From positions 1 through 6,785 of the forward strand of contig JAGGXL010000134.1 in assembly GCA_021163085.1 (NCBI GenBank): DNA of 6,785 nucleotides. The letters are read 5' to 3'. Shown one piece after another: positions 1 through 6,390 of this stretch; position 1 is the stretch's first letter; the number at the start of each line of letters is the position of its first letter. The notes beneath the pieces are model-generated. The model saw nothing but the letters and a program-made list of their open reading frames with translations. It made no database searches and was not told the origin of the DNA. The translations under genes and the position numbers were made by a program. The stretch is from Thermodesulfobacterium sp. (GTDB taxonomy: Bacteria > Desulfobacterota > Thermodesulfobacteria > Thermodesulfobacteriales > Thermodesulfobacteriaceae).

Positions 1-26
1 AAAATAACTCTTTCTTTAATCCTTCT

Positions 27-64
27 TATCATAAAAATCTTTACCCAAATTTTTATTTATGATA
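27..64. repeat. AT-rich inverted repeat downstream of the aconitase gene
   Basis: The arms TATCATAAA (27-35) and TTTATGATA (56-64) are perfect 9-bp complements separated by 20 bases. Inside them a weaker 5-bp pairing is possible. It lies just past the aconitase stop codon and could form a weak hairpin in the 3' untranslated RNA. No T-run follows on the minus strand, so it is not a standard intrinsic terminator. An ATG reading leftward from 32 on the minus strand stays open for ten codons to the window edge. That could be the start of a further co-oriented gene, but it has no good ribosome binding site and ten codons are too few to call. Confidence 0.4.
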
Positions 65-65
65 G

Positions 66-94
66 TTGACTCCTTTCTATTCTTTGGCTAAATT
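66..94 (+). promoter_or_regulatory. Candidate sigma70-like promoter, antisense to the aconitase 3' end
   Basis: TTGACT (66-71) matches the -35 consensus at five of six bases. A 17-base spacer leads to TAAATT (89-94), which matches the -10 consensus at four of six. It points rightward into the 3' end of the aconitase gene, with transcription expected to start near 101. No plus-strand gene lies in front of it, so it would make antisense RNA. AT-rich DNA gives many chance matches, so this is tentative. Confidence 0.22.
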
Positions 95-2014
95 TAAAAG
101 GGAACCTGCAAGTATACAATTTCTTTCTCTTTGGCTCAGCTCTAAAATTGCAGGTATTTCTTCTTTACCCTTTATAGTTATTATTACTTTTTTTTCTCCT
201 TCTAAAAGTGCTTTTCTTATATTTTTTATAATGAAAGTGTCTCCCGGTTCAATTTTGTTATAGTCGTCCTTGTTTTCAAACACCAATGGAAGGATTCCAA
301 AGTTAATTAAATTACTTCTATGTATTCTTGCAAAGCTTTTTGCAAGTTTTATTCTTACTCCGAGATACCTCGGAGCAAGAGCTGCATGTTCTCTTGAGGA
401 GCCCTGTCCGTAATTTTCACCTCCCACGATTCCTACCGCCAGTCCTTTATTTTTAACTTCCAGAGCTTTTTTAGAAAATTCGGGATCTACATTTTTATAT
501 ACATATTCACTTATTGCAGGGAGATTGCTTCTTAAAGGTAGAATTTTTGCTCCTGCTGGCATTATGTGATCAGTAGTGATATTATCTCCCACTTTTAAAA
601 GAAAAACTCCTTCCAGATTTTCTGTCAAGGGATCAAATTGAGGAAGAAGTACTATATTTGGACCTCTTACAATTTTTACTTTTTTAGCCTCATTTTTTGG
701 TAAAGGAGGAACAAGCATGGAGTCATTTGTAATGAATTTTTCTGGCAGAACAATCTCAGGATATTCTCCTAACTCTCTTGGGTCAGTTATAACACCTTTT
801 ATAGCAGATGCTATCGCTGTTTCAGGAGAAACAAGATAGACAAAATCAGGGATTGTTCCTGATCTTCCGGGAAAATTTCTGGTAAAGGTTCTGAGAGAGA
901 TAGAATTGGTTGGAGGAGCCTGTCCCATTCCAATACAACCAAGACATCCGCATTGATGGATACGGGTTCCTCCTTTCAGGATATTTTTTAAACCTGAGAG
1001 GGCAAGCAAGTTTTCCAGAACCTGAATAGATCCGGGATTGATTTCGAAAGAAATATCAGGATGAACTTTGTGTTTTTCTAAAACCTTGGAAACTATTAAA
1101 AGGTCTTTTAAAGATGAATTAGCACAGGAGCCTATTATAACCTGTGCTACAGGTTTTCCTGCTTCTTCAGTTACTCTTTTTACATTATCAGGAGAGGAAG
1201 GACATGCACAGAGTGGTTCAATTTTTGAAAGGTTAATTTCTATAATTTCGTTATACTTAGCATCTTCGTCTGGTTTAAGTTCAATAAAATCTTCAACTCT
1301 ATCTTGAGCTTTTAGCCAGGAGAGGGTTATTTCATCAGAGGGAAAGATACTTGTGGTTGCTCCTATTTCAGTTCCAAGATTGCATAAAGTTCCTCTTTCA
1401 GGTACAGTAAGAGTCTTTATTCCTGGTCCAAAGTATTCTAAAACTTTACCTAAGCCTCCTTTAACTGTGAGTTTAGATAGCAGATAAAGAGCAATGTCTC
1501 TTGCTGATACCCAGGGCTGAAGTTTTCCGTAAAGATATACTCCTACAACTTTGGGCATTTTGAGATAAAAGGGTTTCCCTGCCATAGCCATAGCAACATC
1601 GAGCCCGCCTGCACCAATAGCAATCATTCCACATCCACCAGCAGTAGGGGTATGACTATCTGATCCAAGAAGTGTCTTTCCAGGTTTGGCAAATCTTTCT
1701 AAATGAACCTGATGGCATATTCCATTTCCGGGTTTAGAAAACCAGATTCCATATCTTTTAGCTATACTTAGCAAAAATCTATGGTCGTCTGCATTCCTAA
1801 AATCTGTCTGCAAAATGTTATGATCTACATAGGAAACCGAGAGCTCAGTTTTTACTCTATCAATTCCTATAGCTTCAAATTCAAGATAAGCCATAGTTCC
1901 TGTAGCATCCTGAGTAAGTGTTTGATCAATTTTTATAGCAATTTCTTCTCCAGGAACAAGTTTCCCAGAAACAAGATGACTTTCAAGAATTTTGTGAGTA
2001 AGAGTTAACCCCAT
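77..2014 (-). CDS. acn: Aconitate hydratase (aconitase), compact Aquifex-type
   Basis: Cytoplasmic [4Fe-4S] enzyme that interconverts citrate and isocitrate through cis-aconitate. The 645 residues carry a complete aconitase fold. The N-terminal iron-sulfur domains (about 1-420) contain GSDSHT (117-122), GSCANS with Cys297, and CLGC with Cys357 and Cys360. These three cysteines are the expected cluster ligands, with LeuC-like spacing. The C-terminal swivel domain (about 440-645) contains GDNITTDHIMPAG (476-488), the substrate-binding GSSREHAAL (538-546) and KSFARIH (559-565). At 645 residues it is much shorter than the roughly 900-residue AcnA and AcnB, and its domains are fused, unlike LeuC/LeuD. 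It therefore fits the compact Aquifex-type aconitases. The GSSREHAAL signature favours aconitase over isopropylmalate isomerase or homoaconitase, but sequence alone does not prove the substrate. The ATG has a strong Shine-Dalgarno sequence. It is the last gene of the ispD cluster, 15 bp after the preceding stop, and ends in TAG. Confidence 0.92.
   Translation of the reverse strand: MGLTLTHKILESHLVSGKLVPGEEIAIKIDQTLTQDATGTMAYLEFEAIGIDRVKTELSVSYVDHNILQTDFRNADDHRFLLSIAKRYGIWFSKPGNGICHQVHLERFAKPGKTLLGSDSHTPTAGGCGMIAIGAGGLDVAMAMAGKPFYLKMPKVVGVYLYGKLQPWVSARDIALYLLSKLTVKGGLGKVLEYFGPGIKTLTVPERGTLCNLGTEIGATTSIFPSDEITLSWLKAQDRVEDFIELKPDEDAKYNEIIEINLSKIEPLCACPSSPDNVKRVTEEAGKPVAQVIIGSCANSSLKDLLIVSKVLEKHKVHPDISFEINPGSIQVLENLLALSGLKNILKGGTRIHQCGCLGCIGMGQAPPTNSISLRTFTRNFPGRSGTIPDFVYLVSPETAIASAIKGVITDPRELGEYPEIVLPEKFITNDSMLVPPLPKNEAKKVKIVRGPNIVLLPQFDPLTENLEGVFLLKVGDNITTDHIMPAGAKILPLRSNLPAISEYVYKNVDPEFSKKALEVKNKGLAVGIVGGENYGQGSSREHAALAPRYLGVRIKLAKSFARIHRSNLINFGILPLVFENKDDYNKIEPGDTFIIKNIRKALLEGEKKVIITIKGKEEIPAILELSQRERNCILAGSLLNLAKE
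327..375. repeat. Two adjacent perfect hairpins inside the aconitase coding region
   Basis: The first hairpin has arms CTTGCAAA (327-334) and TTTGCAAG (339-346) around a 4-base loop, and on the plus strand it is followed by TTTTATTCTT. The second has arms CTCCGAG (358-364) and CTCGGAG (369-375) around the 4-base loop ATAC. Both lie in the codons for the conserved swivel-domain segment around residues 548-563. They may be a by-product of the encoded protein. On the plus strand the first one resembles a weak intrinsic terminator. Confidence 0.45.
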
Positions 2015-2018
2015 AAAA

Positions 2019-2025
2019 CCTCCTT
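2019..2025 (-). promoter_or_regulatory. Strong ribosome binding site of the aconitase gene
   Basis: The minus strand reads AAGGAGG four bases before the ATG at 2014. It begins right after the stop codon of the upstream gene (2030-2032), so translation of the two is likely coupled or at least closely sequential. It is one of only two near-perfect Shine-Dalgarno sequences in the window, and it fixes the start at 2014. Confidence 0.85.
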
Positions 2026-2029
2026 TTCT

Positions 2030-2701
2030 TTAAATTTCTCCAAAACAATCAGGAAAAAAAATCTTTATACTTTCCCAGATATTTTCTACTTCAGTTTTTA
2101 AATGTTCAAAATTTTTTAGTTTTAAGAGGAAAATCAGAGCTTCGGAAATTGAAAAACTACTAAATATTTGATATGGATTTTTTCCTTTTAAGACATAGCT
2201 GTTTGGGAAAAAACTTAAGAGGTTAATCAAATCTTCGCAGTAACCCTCTAAATAAAAGGTTAAAATTATGTGTTTTGCCTTAAGAAAAGCAGGCAGCTCT
2301 ATCTTTTCTTCCTGAGGAAGAAGCTGAAGTATTATGTCTTGAGAAGCTAAAATAGAATGCTTCGGGGATACATCTTTAAAAAATTCCTTCGGTAAATTTT
2401 TAGAAAGCAAAAGATATAGGTTTTTTACCAGTTTTAAATCCAGATGCTCTTTTATCAGCTCTCTCAAGGTATAAATAGAAAGAGTCAATAAATATTCTCT
2501 TTTCCCTATTTCGTCAAACTTTATTCCTTCAATAGTTCTTTCTAAGAATTTATAAATGGTGCTGTCGCTCATGACTTTAAGTTTTAAGGTTATATAAATG
2601 AGTTTAAAAGCCTCTTCTGAAGGAAGATTATATTTTGTTTTTATAAAATTTAAAAACTCTCTGGATTCCGAAGGAACATTGTTTAACCATTTAATTTGCA
2701 T
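2030..2701 (-). CDS. Hypothetical protein, predicted all-helical, between ispD and aconitase
   Basis: I do not recognise this 223-residue protein. It is rich in Leu, Ile, Lys, Glu and Phe, with amphipathic, probably helical segments throughout (for example about 28-43, 69-101, 137-167 and 185-214). There is no signal peptide, clear membrane span, cysteine cluster or nucleotide-binding motif, so a soluble cytoplasmic protein or a helical-repeat/adaptor-like fold is the most that can be inferred. Only two cysteines are present (155 and 219). It starts 21 bp after the ispD stop, in the same reading frame, and ends 15 bp before aconitase, so it is very probably co-transcribed. Its ATG has no Shine-Dalgarno sequence. 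TAAAAT (2710-2715) lies eight bases upstream, so translational coupling or an internal leaderless start are both possible. It is not IspF, the usual neighbour of IspD. That it is a real gene is supported by its length and its tight spacing. Confidence 0.75.
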   Translation of the reverse strand: MQIKWLNNVPSESREFLNFIKTKYNLPSEEAFKLIYITLKLKVMSDSTIYKFLERTIEGIKFDEIGKREYLLTLSIYTLRELIKEHLDLKLVKNLYLLLSKNLPKEFFKDVSPKHSILASQDIILQLLPQEEKIELPAFLKAKHIILTFYLEGYCEDLINLLSFFPNSYVLKGKNPYQIFSSFSISEALIFLLKLKNFEHLKTEVENIWESIKIFFPDCFGEI

Positions 2702-2722
2702 AACTGTAGATTTTATAAAACT

Positions 2723-3430
2723 TTATTTTTGATAAGTATTTAACAGATTTTCTATTTTACAATCAATTAACTTTTCTGCAAGAAAGAGATCTTCTGGATA
2801 AGTGATTTTAAAGTTTAAGAAAAAACCTTCAACAATTTTGGCTTTGTATCCATAATGTAAAAGAAGAGTGCTTTCATCAGAAAATACCAGCTTTTCTCTT
2901 TGTGCTTTTTCAAGGAGGTCTCTTAGAATGTCAGCTCTAATGCCTTGAGGAGTTTGGATGCAAAAAAGACCGGTTCTATCAATATTTTCTATAATTTCTT
3001 TATTAGATACCTTGTTTAAAGTGTCTCTCACAGGGATTGCAGGAATACCTGTTCCAAAATCTTTAGTGGTTTTTATTATTTTGTCTATTAAATCTGAAGA
3101 TATAAAAGGTCTTACTGCATCATGGATGAGAAATATCTCAGTCTTTGGAGGAGAAGCCTTAACTCCATTAAAAACAGACTCCTGCCTTGTCTTTCCACCT
3201 TCTACAATTTTTGAGACTTTTTTTAAATTATAAGAGGAGGTCAGTTTTTTAGTTAAATCTATAAATTCACGGGAAACACTTAATATAATTGCATCTACTT
3301 GAGGATGCTTTTCAAATTTTAAAAGTGTATATATAAGAAGAGGTACTCCTTTTATTTCCAGAAACTGCTTAGGTTTATCAGCTTTTAATCTTTCTCCTTT
3401 TCCCGCTGAAGGAATAACAGTTACAATCAT
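2723..3430 (-). CDS. ispD: 2-C-methyl-D-erythritol 4-phosphate cytidylyltransferase (IspD)
   Basis: Cytoplasmic enzyme of the MEP isoprenoid pathway. It transfers CMP from CTP to methylerythritol 4-phosphate, releasing pyrophosphate. It has a single Rossmann-like nucleotidyltransferase domain of 235 residues, the usual family length. Numbering from the ATG, the CTP-binding loop is at 8-22 (SAGKGERL then PKQ, with Arg14 and Lys21). EGGKTRQESV is at 78-87, HDAVRP at 103-108 with metal-binding Asp104, and PVRDTLNKV at 133-141. RTGLFCIQTPQ at 152-162 holds the conserved Arg, SDES is at 184-187, and KITYPEDL (208-215) carries the substrate lysine. A TTG two codons upstream (3436) is an alternative start, but ATG at 3430 fits the family N terminus better. 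No Shine-Dalgarno sequence precedes either. It is the first gene of a three-gene cluster and diverges from aroC. Confidence 0.95.
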   Translation of the reverse strand: MIVTVIPSAGKGERLKADKPKQFLEIKGVPLLIYTLLKFEKHPQVDAIILSVSREFIDLTKKLTSSYNLKKVSKIVEGGKTRQESVFNGVKASPPKTEIFLIHDAVRPFISSDLIDKIIKTTKDFGTGIPAIPVRDTLNKVSNKEIIENIDRTGLFCIQTPQGIRADILRDLLEKAQREKLVFSDESTLLLHYGYKAKIVEGFFLNFKITYPEDLFLAEKLIDCKIENLLNTYQK

Positions 3431-3437
3431 AACCAAA

Positions 3438-3547
3438 AATATAGCAGTATTTTAAAATTTTTAAACTTGGCTTCTTATCTGGGTTAAAAAAGAAAAATTT
3501 TTGCTAAATTGATTAGAAGTATAGAATAATTCCGAAAACAAAGTAAA
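3438..3547 (-). promoter_or_regulatory. Candidate promoters for the ispD cluster
   Basis: On the minus strand TTTACT (3542-3547) and TATACT (3518-3523) are 18 bases apart and resemble -35 and -10 elements. They would give an RNA with a leader of roughly 80 bases. A second -10-like TATATT (3438-3443) ends seven bases before the ATG and, if used, would give a leaderless ispD RNA. The region is very AT-rich, so both are suggestions. The divergent layout does require some promoter here. Confidence 0.35.
3499..3527 (+). promoter_or_regulatory. Candidate aroC promoter
   Basis: TAGAAT (3522-3527) matches the -10 consensus at five of six bases. A poor -35-like TTTTGC (3499-3504) stands 17 bases upstream. 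Transcription would begin near 3534, giving a leader of about 40 bases. It overlaps the candidate leftward -10 at 3518-3523, so the two divergent promoters could compete for polymerase. Confidence 0.3.
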
Positions 3548-3571
3548 ATTACTAAAAATAGGAAAAGAAAA

Positions 3572-4669
3572 ATGAGTGGAAATACCATAGGAAAGTTATT
3601 TCAGGTTACAACTTTTGGGGAGTCTCATGGTAAGGTTCTTGGTGCCGTTGTTGACGGATGTCCACCAGGTCTTACCCTTACAGAAGAATATATTCAAAAG
3701 GAACTTGACAGAAGAAGACCGGGCAGGTCTTCTGGTCAGAGCCCGAGAAAAGAAAAAGATAGAGTAGAAATTCTCTCAGGAGTCTTTCAGGGATATACCA
3801 TAGGGACACCTATAGCTCTTTTAATTTACAATGTAGATGTAGATTCCTCAGCTTATGAAAAGATTAAAGATGTTTTCAGACCGGGACACGCTGATTTTAC
3901 TTATTTTATAAAATACGGAGGTTACAGAGATTACAGAGGGGGAGGAAGAAGCAGTGGAAGGGAAACCGTTGCAAGAGTTGCAGCAGGGGCTGTAGCTAAA
4001 AGAATATTAGAGGAATACGGAATAGAAGTTATAGCCTATACTGTTTCTCTTGGAGGAGTTTTTGCAAAAGAAAGAAATTTAGAAATAATTTATAAAAATT
4101 ATCTTTTTTGTCCGGATATGGAGGCTTATAAAGAGATGTGTGAAAAGATAGAAAAAATAAAAAAAGAAGGAGATTCTCTGGGTGGGATTGTTGAAGTTCT
4201 TGCCAGAGGAGTTCCTGCTGGTTTAGGGGAGCCAGTTTTCGATAAGCTAAATGCTGACCTTGCTAAAGCTATATTCAGTATCGGTGCTGTAAAAGGAATG
4301 GAAATGGGAGCCGGATTTAAAGTTGCTTCTATGAAAGGTTCAGAGAATAATGATCCTTTAAGTCCTTATGGATTTCTTAAAAATGATGCAGGAGGAACCT
4401 TGGGAGGGATTTCTTCGGGACAGGATATAGTGATAAGAGTTGCAGTAAAGCCCATACCAAGCATAAGAAAAACTCAAAAGACTATAAATGAGAGAAAAGA
4501 AGAAGTTGAAATTTCAGTGGGAGGAAGACACGATATATCTGCTATTCCGAGAATTGTTCCTGTAATAGAAGCAATGGTAAGGATTATTCTAGCAGATCAT
4601 CTTTTAAGACAACTTGCCAATCTGGCTTTTCAAAAGAGATTAAAATTTTCAGAATTTTTTGAAAAATAA
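3572..4669 (+). CDS. aroC: Chorismate synthase (AroC)
   Basis: Last enzyme of the shikimate pathway. It converts 5-enolpyruvylshikimate 3-phosphate to chorismate, the precursor of aromatic amino acids and other aromatics, and needs reduced FMN. All family signatures are present: GESHG (16-20, His19), RRRPGRSSGQS (47-57), FRPGHAD (102-108) with catalytic His106, GGGRSSGRETVARVAAGAVA (123-142), and GGRHD followed by IPRIVPVIEAM (317-335). The length of 365 residues is normal, with no flavin reductase domain fused. The start is fixed by the typical MSGNTIGKLF N terminus. A weak AGGA (3560-3563) lies eight bases upstream. It is the only plus-strand gene, has its own intergenic promoter region, and runs into the PEP carboxylase gene tail to tail with 4 bp between stops. 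No other aro gene is nearby. Confidence 0.97.
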   Translation: MSGNTIGKLFQVTTFGESHGKVLGAVVDGCPPGLTLTEEYIQKELDRRRPGRSSGQSPRKEKDRVEILSGVFQGYTIGTPIALLIYNVDVDSSAYEKIKDVFRPGHADFTYFIKYGGYRDYRGGGRSSGRETVARVAAGAVAKRILEEYGIEVIAYTVSLGGVFAKERNLEIIYKNYLFCPDMEAYKEMCEKIEKIKKEGDSLGGIVEVLARGVPAGLGEPVFDKLNADLAKAIFSIGAVKGMEMGAGFKVASMKGSENNDPLSPYGFLKNDAGGTLGGISSGQDIVIRVAVKPIPSIRKTQKTINERKEEVEISVGGRHDISAIPRIVPVIEAMVRIILADHLLRQLANLAFQKRLKFSEFFEK

Positions 4670-4673
4670 TACT

Positions 4674-6155
4674 TTATCCCAAAAACTTCCTTAAATAAGC
4701 TCCTTCTACAAGGAGTTCGCTAAAGTTTGAAGTTAATCCTTTTTTCAAATTTTTCAAAATACTGTTGGTAACCTCTCTATGCTCTGTATTGGTTGTATAT
4801 TTAAGATCAAGTGAATTTAAATTTTCCAGAGATTTAATAATTTTATTTTTAACATCCTCACTTAACAATTCTAAACATTTTGGATTAAAATACTGTAAGG
4901 CAACAGAAAGATCATATTCCAGATTTTTATACACCTCTTTTAAATTTTTTAGTTCTCCCTTGTTTAAACAGCTAATCCCTAAGAGTTCAGGGGGGAGACC
5001 GATGGAGTAACAGGCAGCACAAAAGCTTATAACTCTCGGAAGGGTAACCCCTCCAATACTTCTTGAATACCCAAAAAGACCGATATGAAGTTTTCTCATT
5101 CTTCTTTTGGGCACATACTTAGCAAGTTCGTTTATAGCAGGAGCAATAGAAACAATTATATTATGATATTCTTTGGAAAATTTTTCTATAAATTTTTTAC
5201 AAAAGTTTTCATCAAAATCTTCTAAAGGATGACGAATAAAATTTCTTAATTTTTTGATACCGTTTATAACATCCTCTATTGGATAGTCGTATTTAAAGGC
5301 AGACTGAACTGTAAAGGTTTCAATAGAAGGATATTCTGTAAAAACCTTTTCAACGGTATAGGGAGAGAGATTACCTCTAAAAGGAGGAGTGCCAGCTCCT
5401 AAAATAGGATAAATTTCAATTTCCTCTTCTGCAGAAACTTTTTCAAATTTTTTGAGAGCAATTTTAATAGCCAGAACTGCACTTATCATTCCGTAGTTCA
5501 TTGCAGGATCAGATCTTGCTAAAAAGACCCTTAGGTAATTGAAATTTTTATTTTTCAGGTATTCTCTTAAAATTTGGTCAACATTAAAAAGAGTTTTAAT
5601 ATCTTCAAAAAGAGGAATTACATTTATAGTTTCAGGTAAAAACTCTCCTACCCATTCAGCAATAGTGATGTCATTTTCATAAATTTTTTGATATTGTTTT
5701 CCTGAAACAAAGTTTTTATAAAAGTAATAAACTCTATTTAGTTCCTTAGCTGAGGTGGTCATAGGAAGGATTACTTCAAATATAGGAGGATATGGATTTT
5801 CATAGAAGACCTTAGCAGCATCCATGGAACGAGGAATACTTTCTAATGCCTCAACCAGAATTTTGGCTTCTTCTTTCTCAACTGTGGGATTGGGAACTCT
5901 GAGAGTTATAAAAACATCCTTCCCAAGTTTTTTATGTTTAAAAAAGTTTGGATACTTAGTAAGAAGCTTCTTTACTACAAAGTCATCTACTTCTTTTCCT
6001 TCGCTATCCCACATTTGCTCATCACAGCCAAGATGTGAAAAGGCATAATAAGCTTCTTGAATCTCGTCATCACCAGACATATCTGAATGTTCAGCAAAAA
6101 AGGGTAAAGATACATTATCTGGATGTTGAGTTGACATTACTCTTGGGATTCTCAT
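4674..6155 (-). CDS. ppcA: Phosphoenolpyruvate carboxylase, archaeal type
   Basis: Carboxylates PEP with bicarbonate to oxaloacetate and phosphate, refilling C4 acids for biosynthesis. The 493-residue length fits the archaeal-type family (about 480-540) and is about half that of bacterial PepC. Conserved segments appear in order: STQHPDN (8-14) with His11 at the position of the catalytic histidine, HLGCDEQMWD (41-50), TLRVPNPT (84-91), FEVILPMT (126-133), FLARSDPAMNYG (211-222), FRGNL (259-263) and KLHIGLFGYSR (355-365). As remembered, it closely resembles the methanogen PpcA sequence in these blocks. This family is mostly archaeal with scattered bacterial members, so ancient transfer from archaea is plausible, though base composition matches the neighbours. 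The start agrees with the family N terminus. It has no Shine-Dalgarno sequence and lies 13 bp after the DUF4911-like gene, with a palindrome across the start. Confidence 0.95.
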   Translation of the reverse strand: MRIPRVMSTQHPDNVSLPFFAEHSDMSGDDEIQEAYYAFSHLGCDEQMWDSEGKEVDDFVVKKLLTKYPNFFKHKKLGKDVFITLRVPNPTVEKEEAKILVEALESIPRSMDAAKVFYENPYPPIFEVILPMTTSAKELNRVYYFYKNFVSGKQYQKIYENDITIAEWVGEFLPETINVIPLFEDIKTLFNVDQILREYLKNKNFNYLRVFLARSDPAMNYGMISAVLAIKIALKKFEKVSAEEEIEIYPILGAGTPPFRGNLSPYTVEKVFTEYPSIETFTVQSAFKYDYPIEDVINGIKKLRNFIRHPLEDFDENFCKKFIEKFSKEYHNIIVSIAPAINELAKYVPKRRMRKLHIGLFGYSRSIGGVTLPRVISFCAACYSIGLPPELLGISCLNKGELKNLKEVYKNLEYDLSVALQYFNPKCLELLSEDVKNKIIKSLENLNSLDLKYTTNTEHREVTNSILKNLKKGLTSNFSELLVEGAYLRKFLG

Positions 6156-6169
6156 AAACTATAGTTTAT
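6154..6169. repeat. Perfect 16-bp palindrome across the ppcA start
   Basis: ATAAACTATAGTTTAT reads the same on both strands with no mismatch or spacer. It fills the gap between the DUF4911-like stop codon (6169-6171) and the ppcA ATG (6153-6155), overlapping one base of the stop and two of the start. It occupies the place where a ribosome binding site would be expected. It could be an operator for a dimeric regulator. It is too AT-rich and lacks a loop, so a stable RNA hairpin is unlikely. Chance is possible in AT-rich DNA. Confidence 0.5.
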
Positions 6170-6387
6170 CAGATGGAATCTATTAATTCAAGGGAAAGCT
6201 CGGTTTTTAAGTCTTCCAGTATTTCTTTTATAAGGGATTTTTCTTTTTCATAAAAATGAACTTTCAACAATCCCTTTTCAGGATCAAGAACACTCAATAT
6301 AGCTAAGTGGTCGTATCCTTCTAAAATAAATTTTAAATAAGCCAATTTTTGAGGATTTAACCTTACGATTAAAAAAGAACTTCTCAT
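6169..6387 (-). CDS. Small DUF4911-like protein
   Basis: This 72-residue protein resembles the uncharacterised DUF4911 family. The key segment is YLKFILEGYDHLAILSVLD (17-35), followed by a Gly-containing turn, a second strand (LLKVHFY, 40-46) and a C-terminal helix (50-62). That is a small alpha/beta layout. No catalytic motif is visible and the family has no established function known to me. DUF4911 proteins occur often in Desulfobacterota-like genomes, which supports the suggested affiliation. It precedes the PEP carboxylase gene by 13 bp and is probably co-transcribed with it, but nothing shows a functional link. The ATG lies only 21 bases after the csp terminator hairpin, in a pyrimidine-rich tract with no Shine-Dalgarno sequence. 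It ends with two consecutive stops, TGA then TAA. The family assignment rests on memory of the pattern. Confidence 0.72.
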   Translation of the reverse strand: MRSSFLIVRLNPQKLAYLKFILEGYDHLAILSVLDPEKGLLKVHFYEKEKSLIKEILEDLKTELSLELIDSI

Positions 6388-6390
6388 AAG

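Noticed and set aside
66..263. Plus-strand open frame of 65 codons over the aconitase 3' end
   Set aside because: It lies wholly inside or at the edge of the well-supported aconitase gene on the opposite strand, has no ribosome binding site and encodes no recognisable domain.
1068..1307. Plus-strand open frame of 79 codons inside aconitase
   Set aside because: It is a complement-strand shadow of the conserved cluster-ligand region and has no independent evidence.
1781..2008. Plus-strand open frame of 75 codons opposite the aconitase N terminus
   Set aside because: It mirrors conserved aconitase codons and has no start signal or family resemblance.
77..2014. Aconitase gene considered as isopropylmalate or homoaconitate isomerase
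   Set aside because: The large and swivel domains are fused and the swivel motif is the aconitase-like GSSREHAAL. No leucine or lysine biosynthesis genes are nearby.
2306..2322. Perfect TTCTTCC/GGAAGAA stem inside the hypothetical gene
   Set aside because: It is a 7-bp stem with a 3-base loop made by ordinary Gln/Glu codons, and has no terminator or regulatory context.
2958..3233. Plus-strand open frame of 91 codons inside ispD
   Set aside because: It is antisense to conserved IspD motifs and has no ribosome binding site.
3437..3571. Divergent ispD-aroC gap considered for a riboswitch or small RNA
   Set aside because: The 135 bases are very AT-rich, with no conserved riboswitch motif or stable GC-containing stem visible. 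Only promoter-like elements could be proposed.
4698..4717. Hairpin near the ppcA stop considered as a shared bidirectional terminator
   Set aside because: The stem is short (six perfect pairs plus a wobble and one more pair) and no T-run follows directly on either strand. It lies in coding sequence.
4765..5010. Plus-strand open frame of 81 codons inside ppcA
   Set aside because: It is a shadow of the PEP carboxylase C-terminal region with no independent support.
5824..6048. Plus-strand open frame of 74 codons inside ppcA
   Set aside because: It is antisense to the conserved N-terminal motifs of PEP carboxylase.
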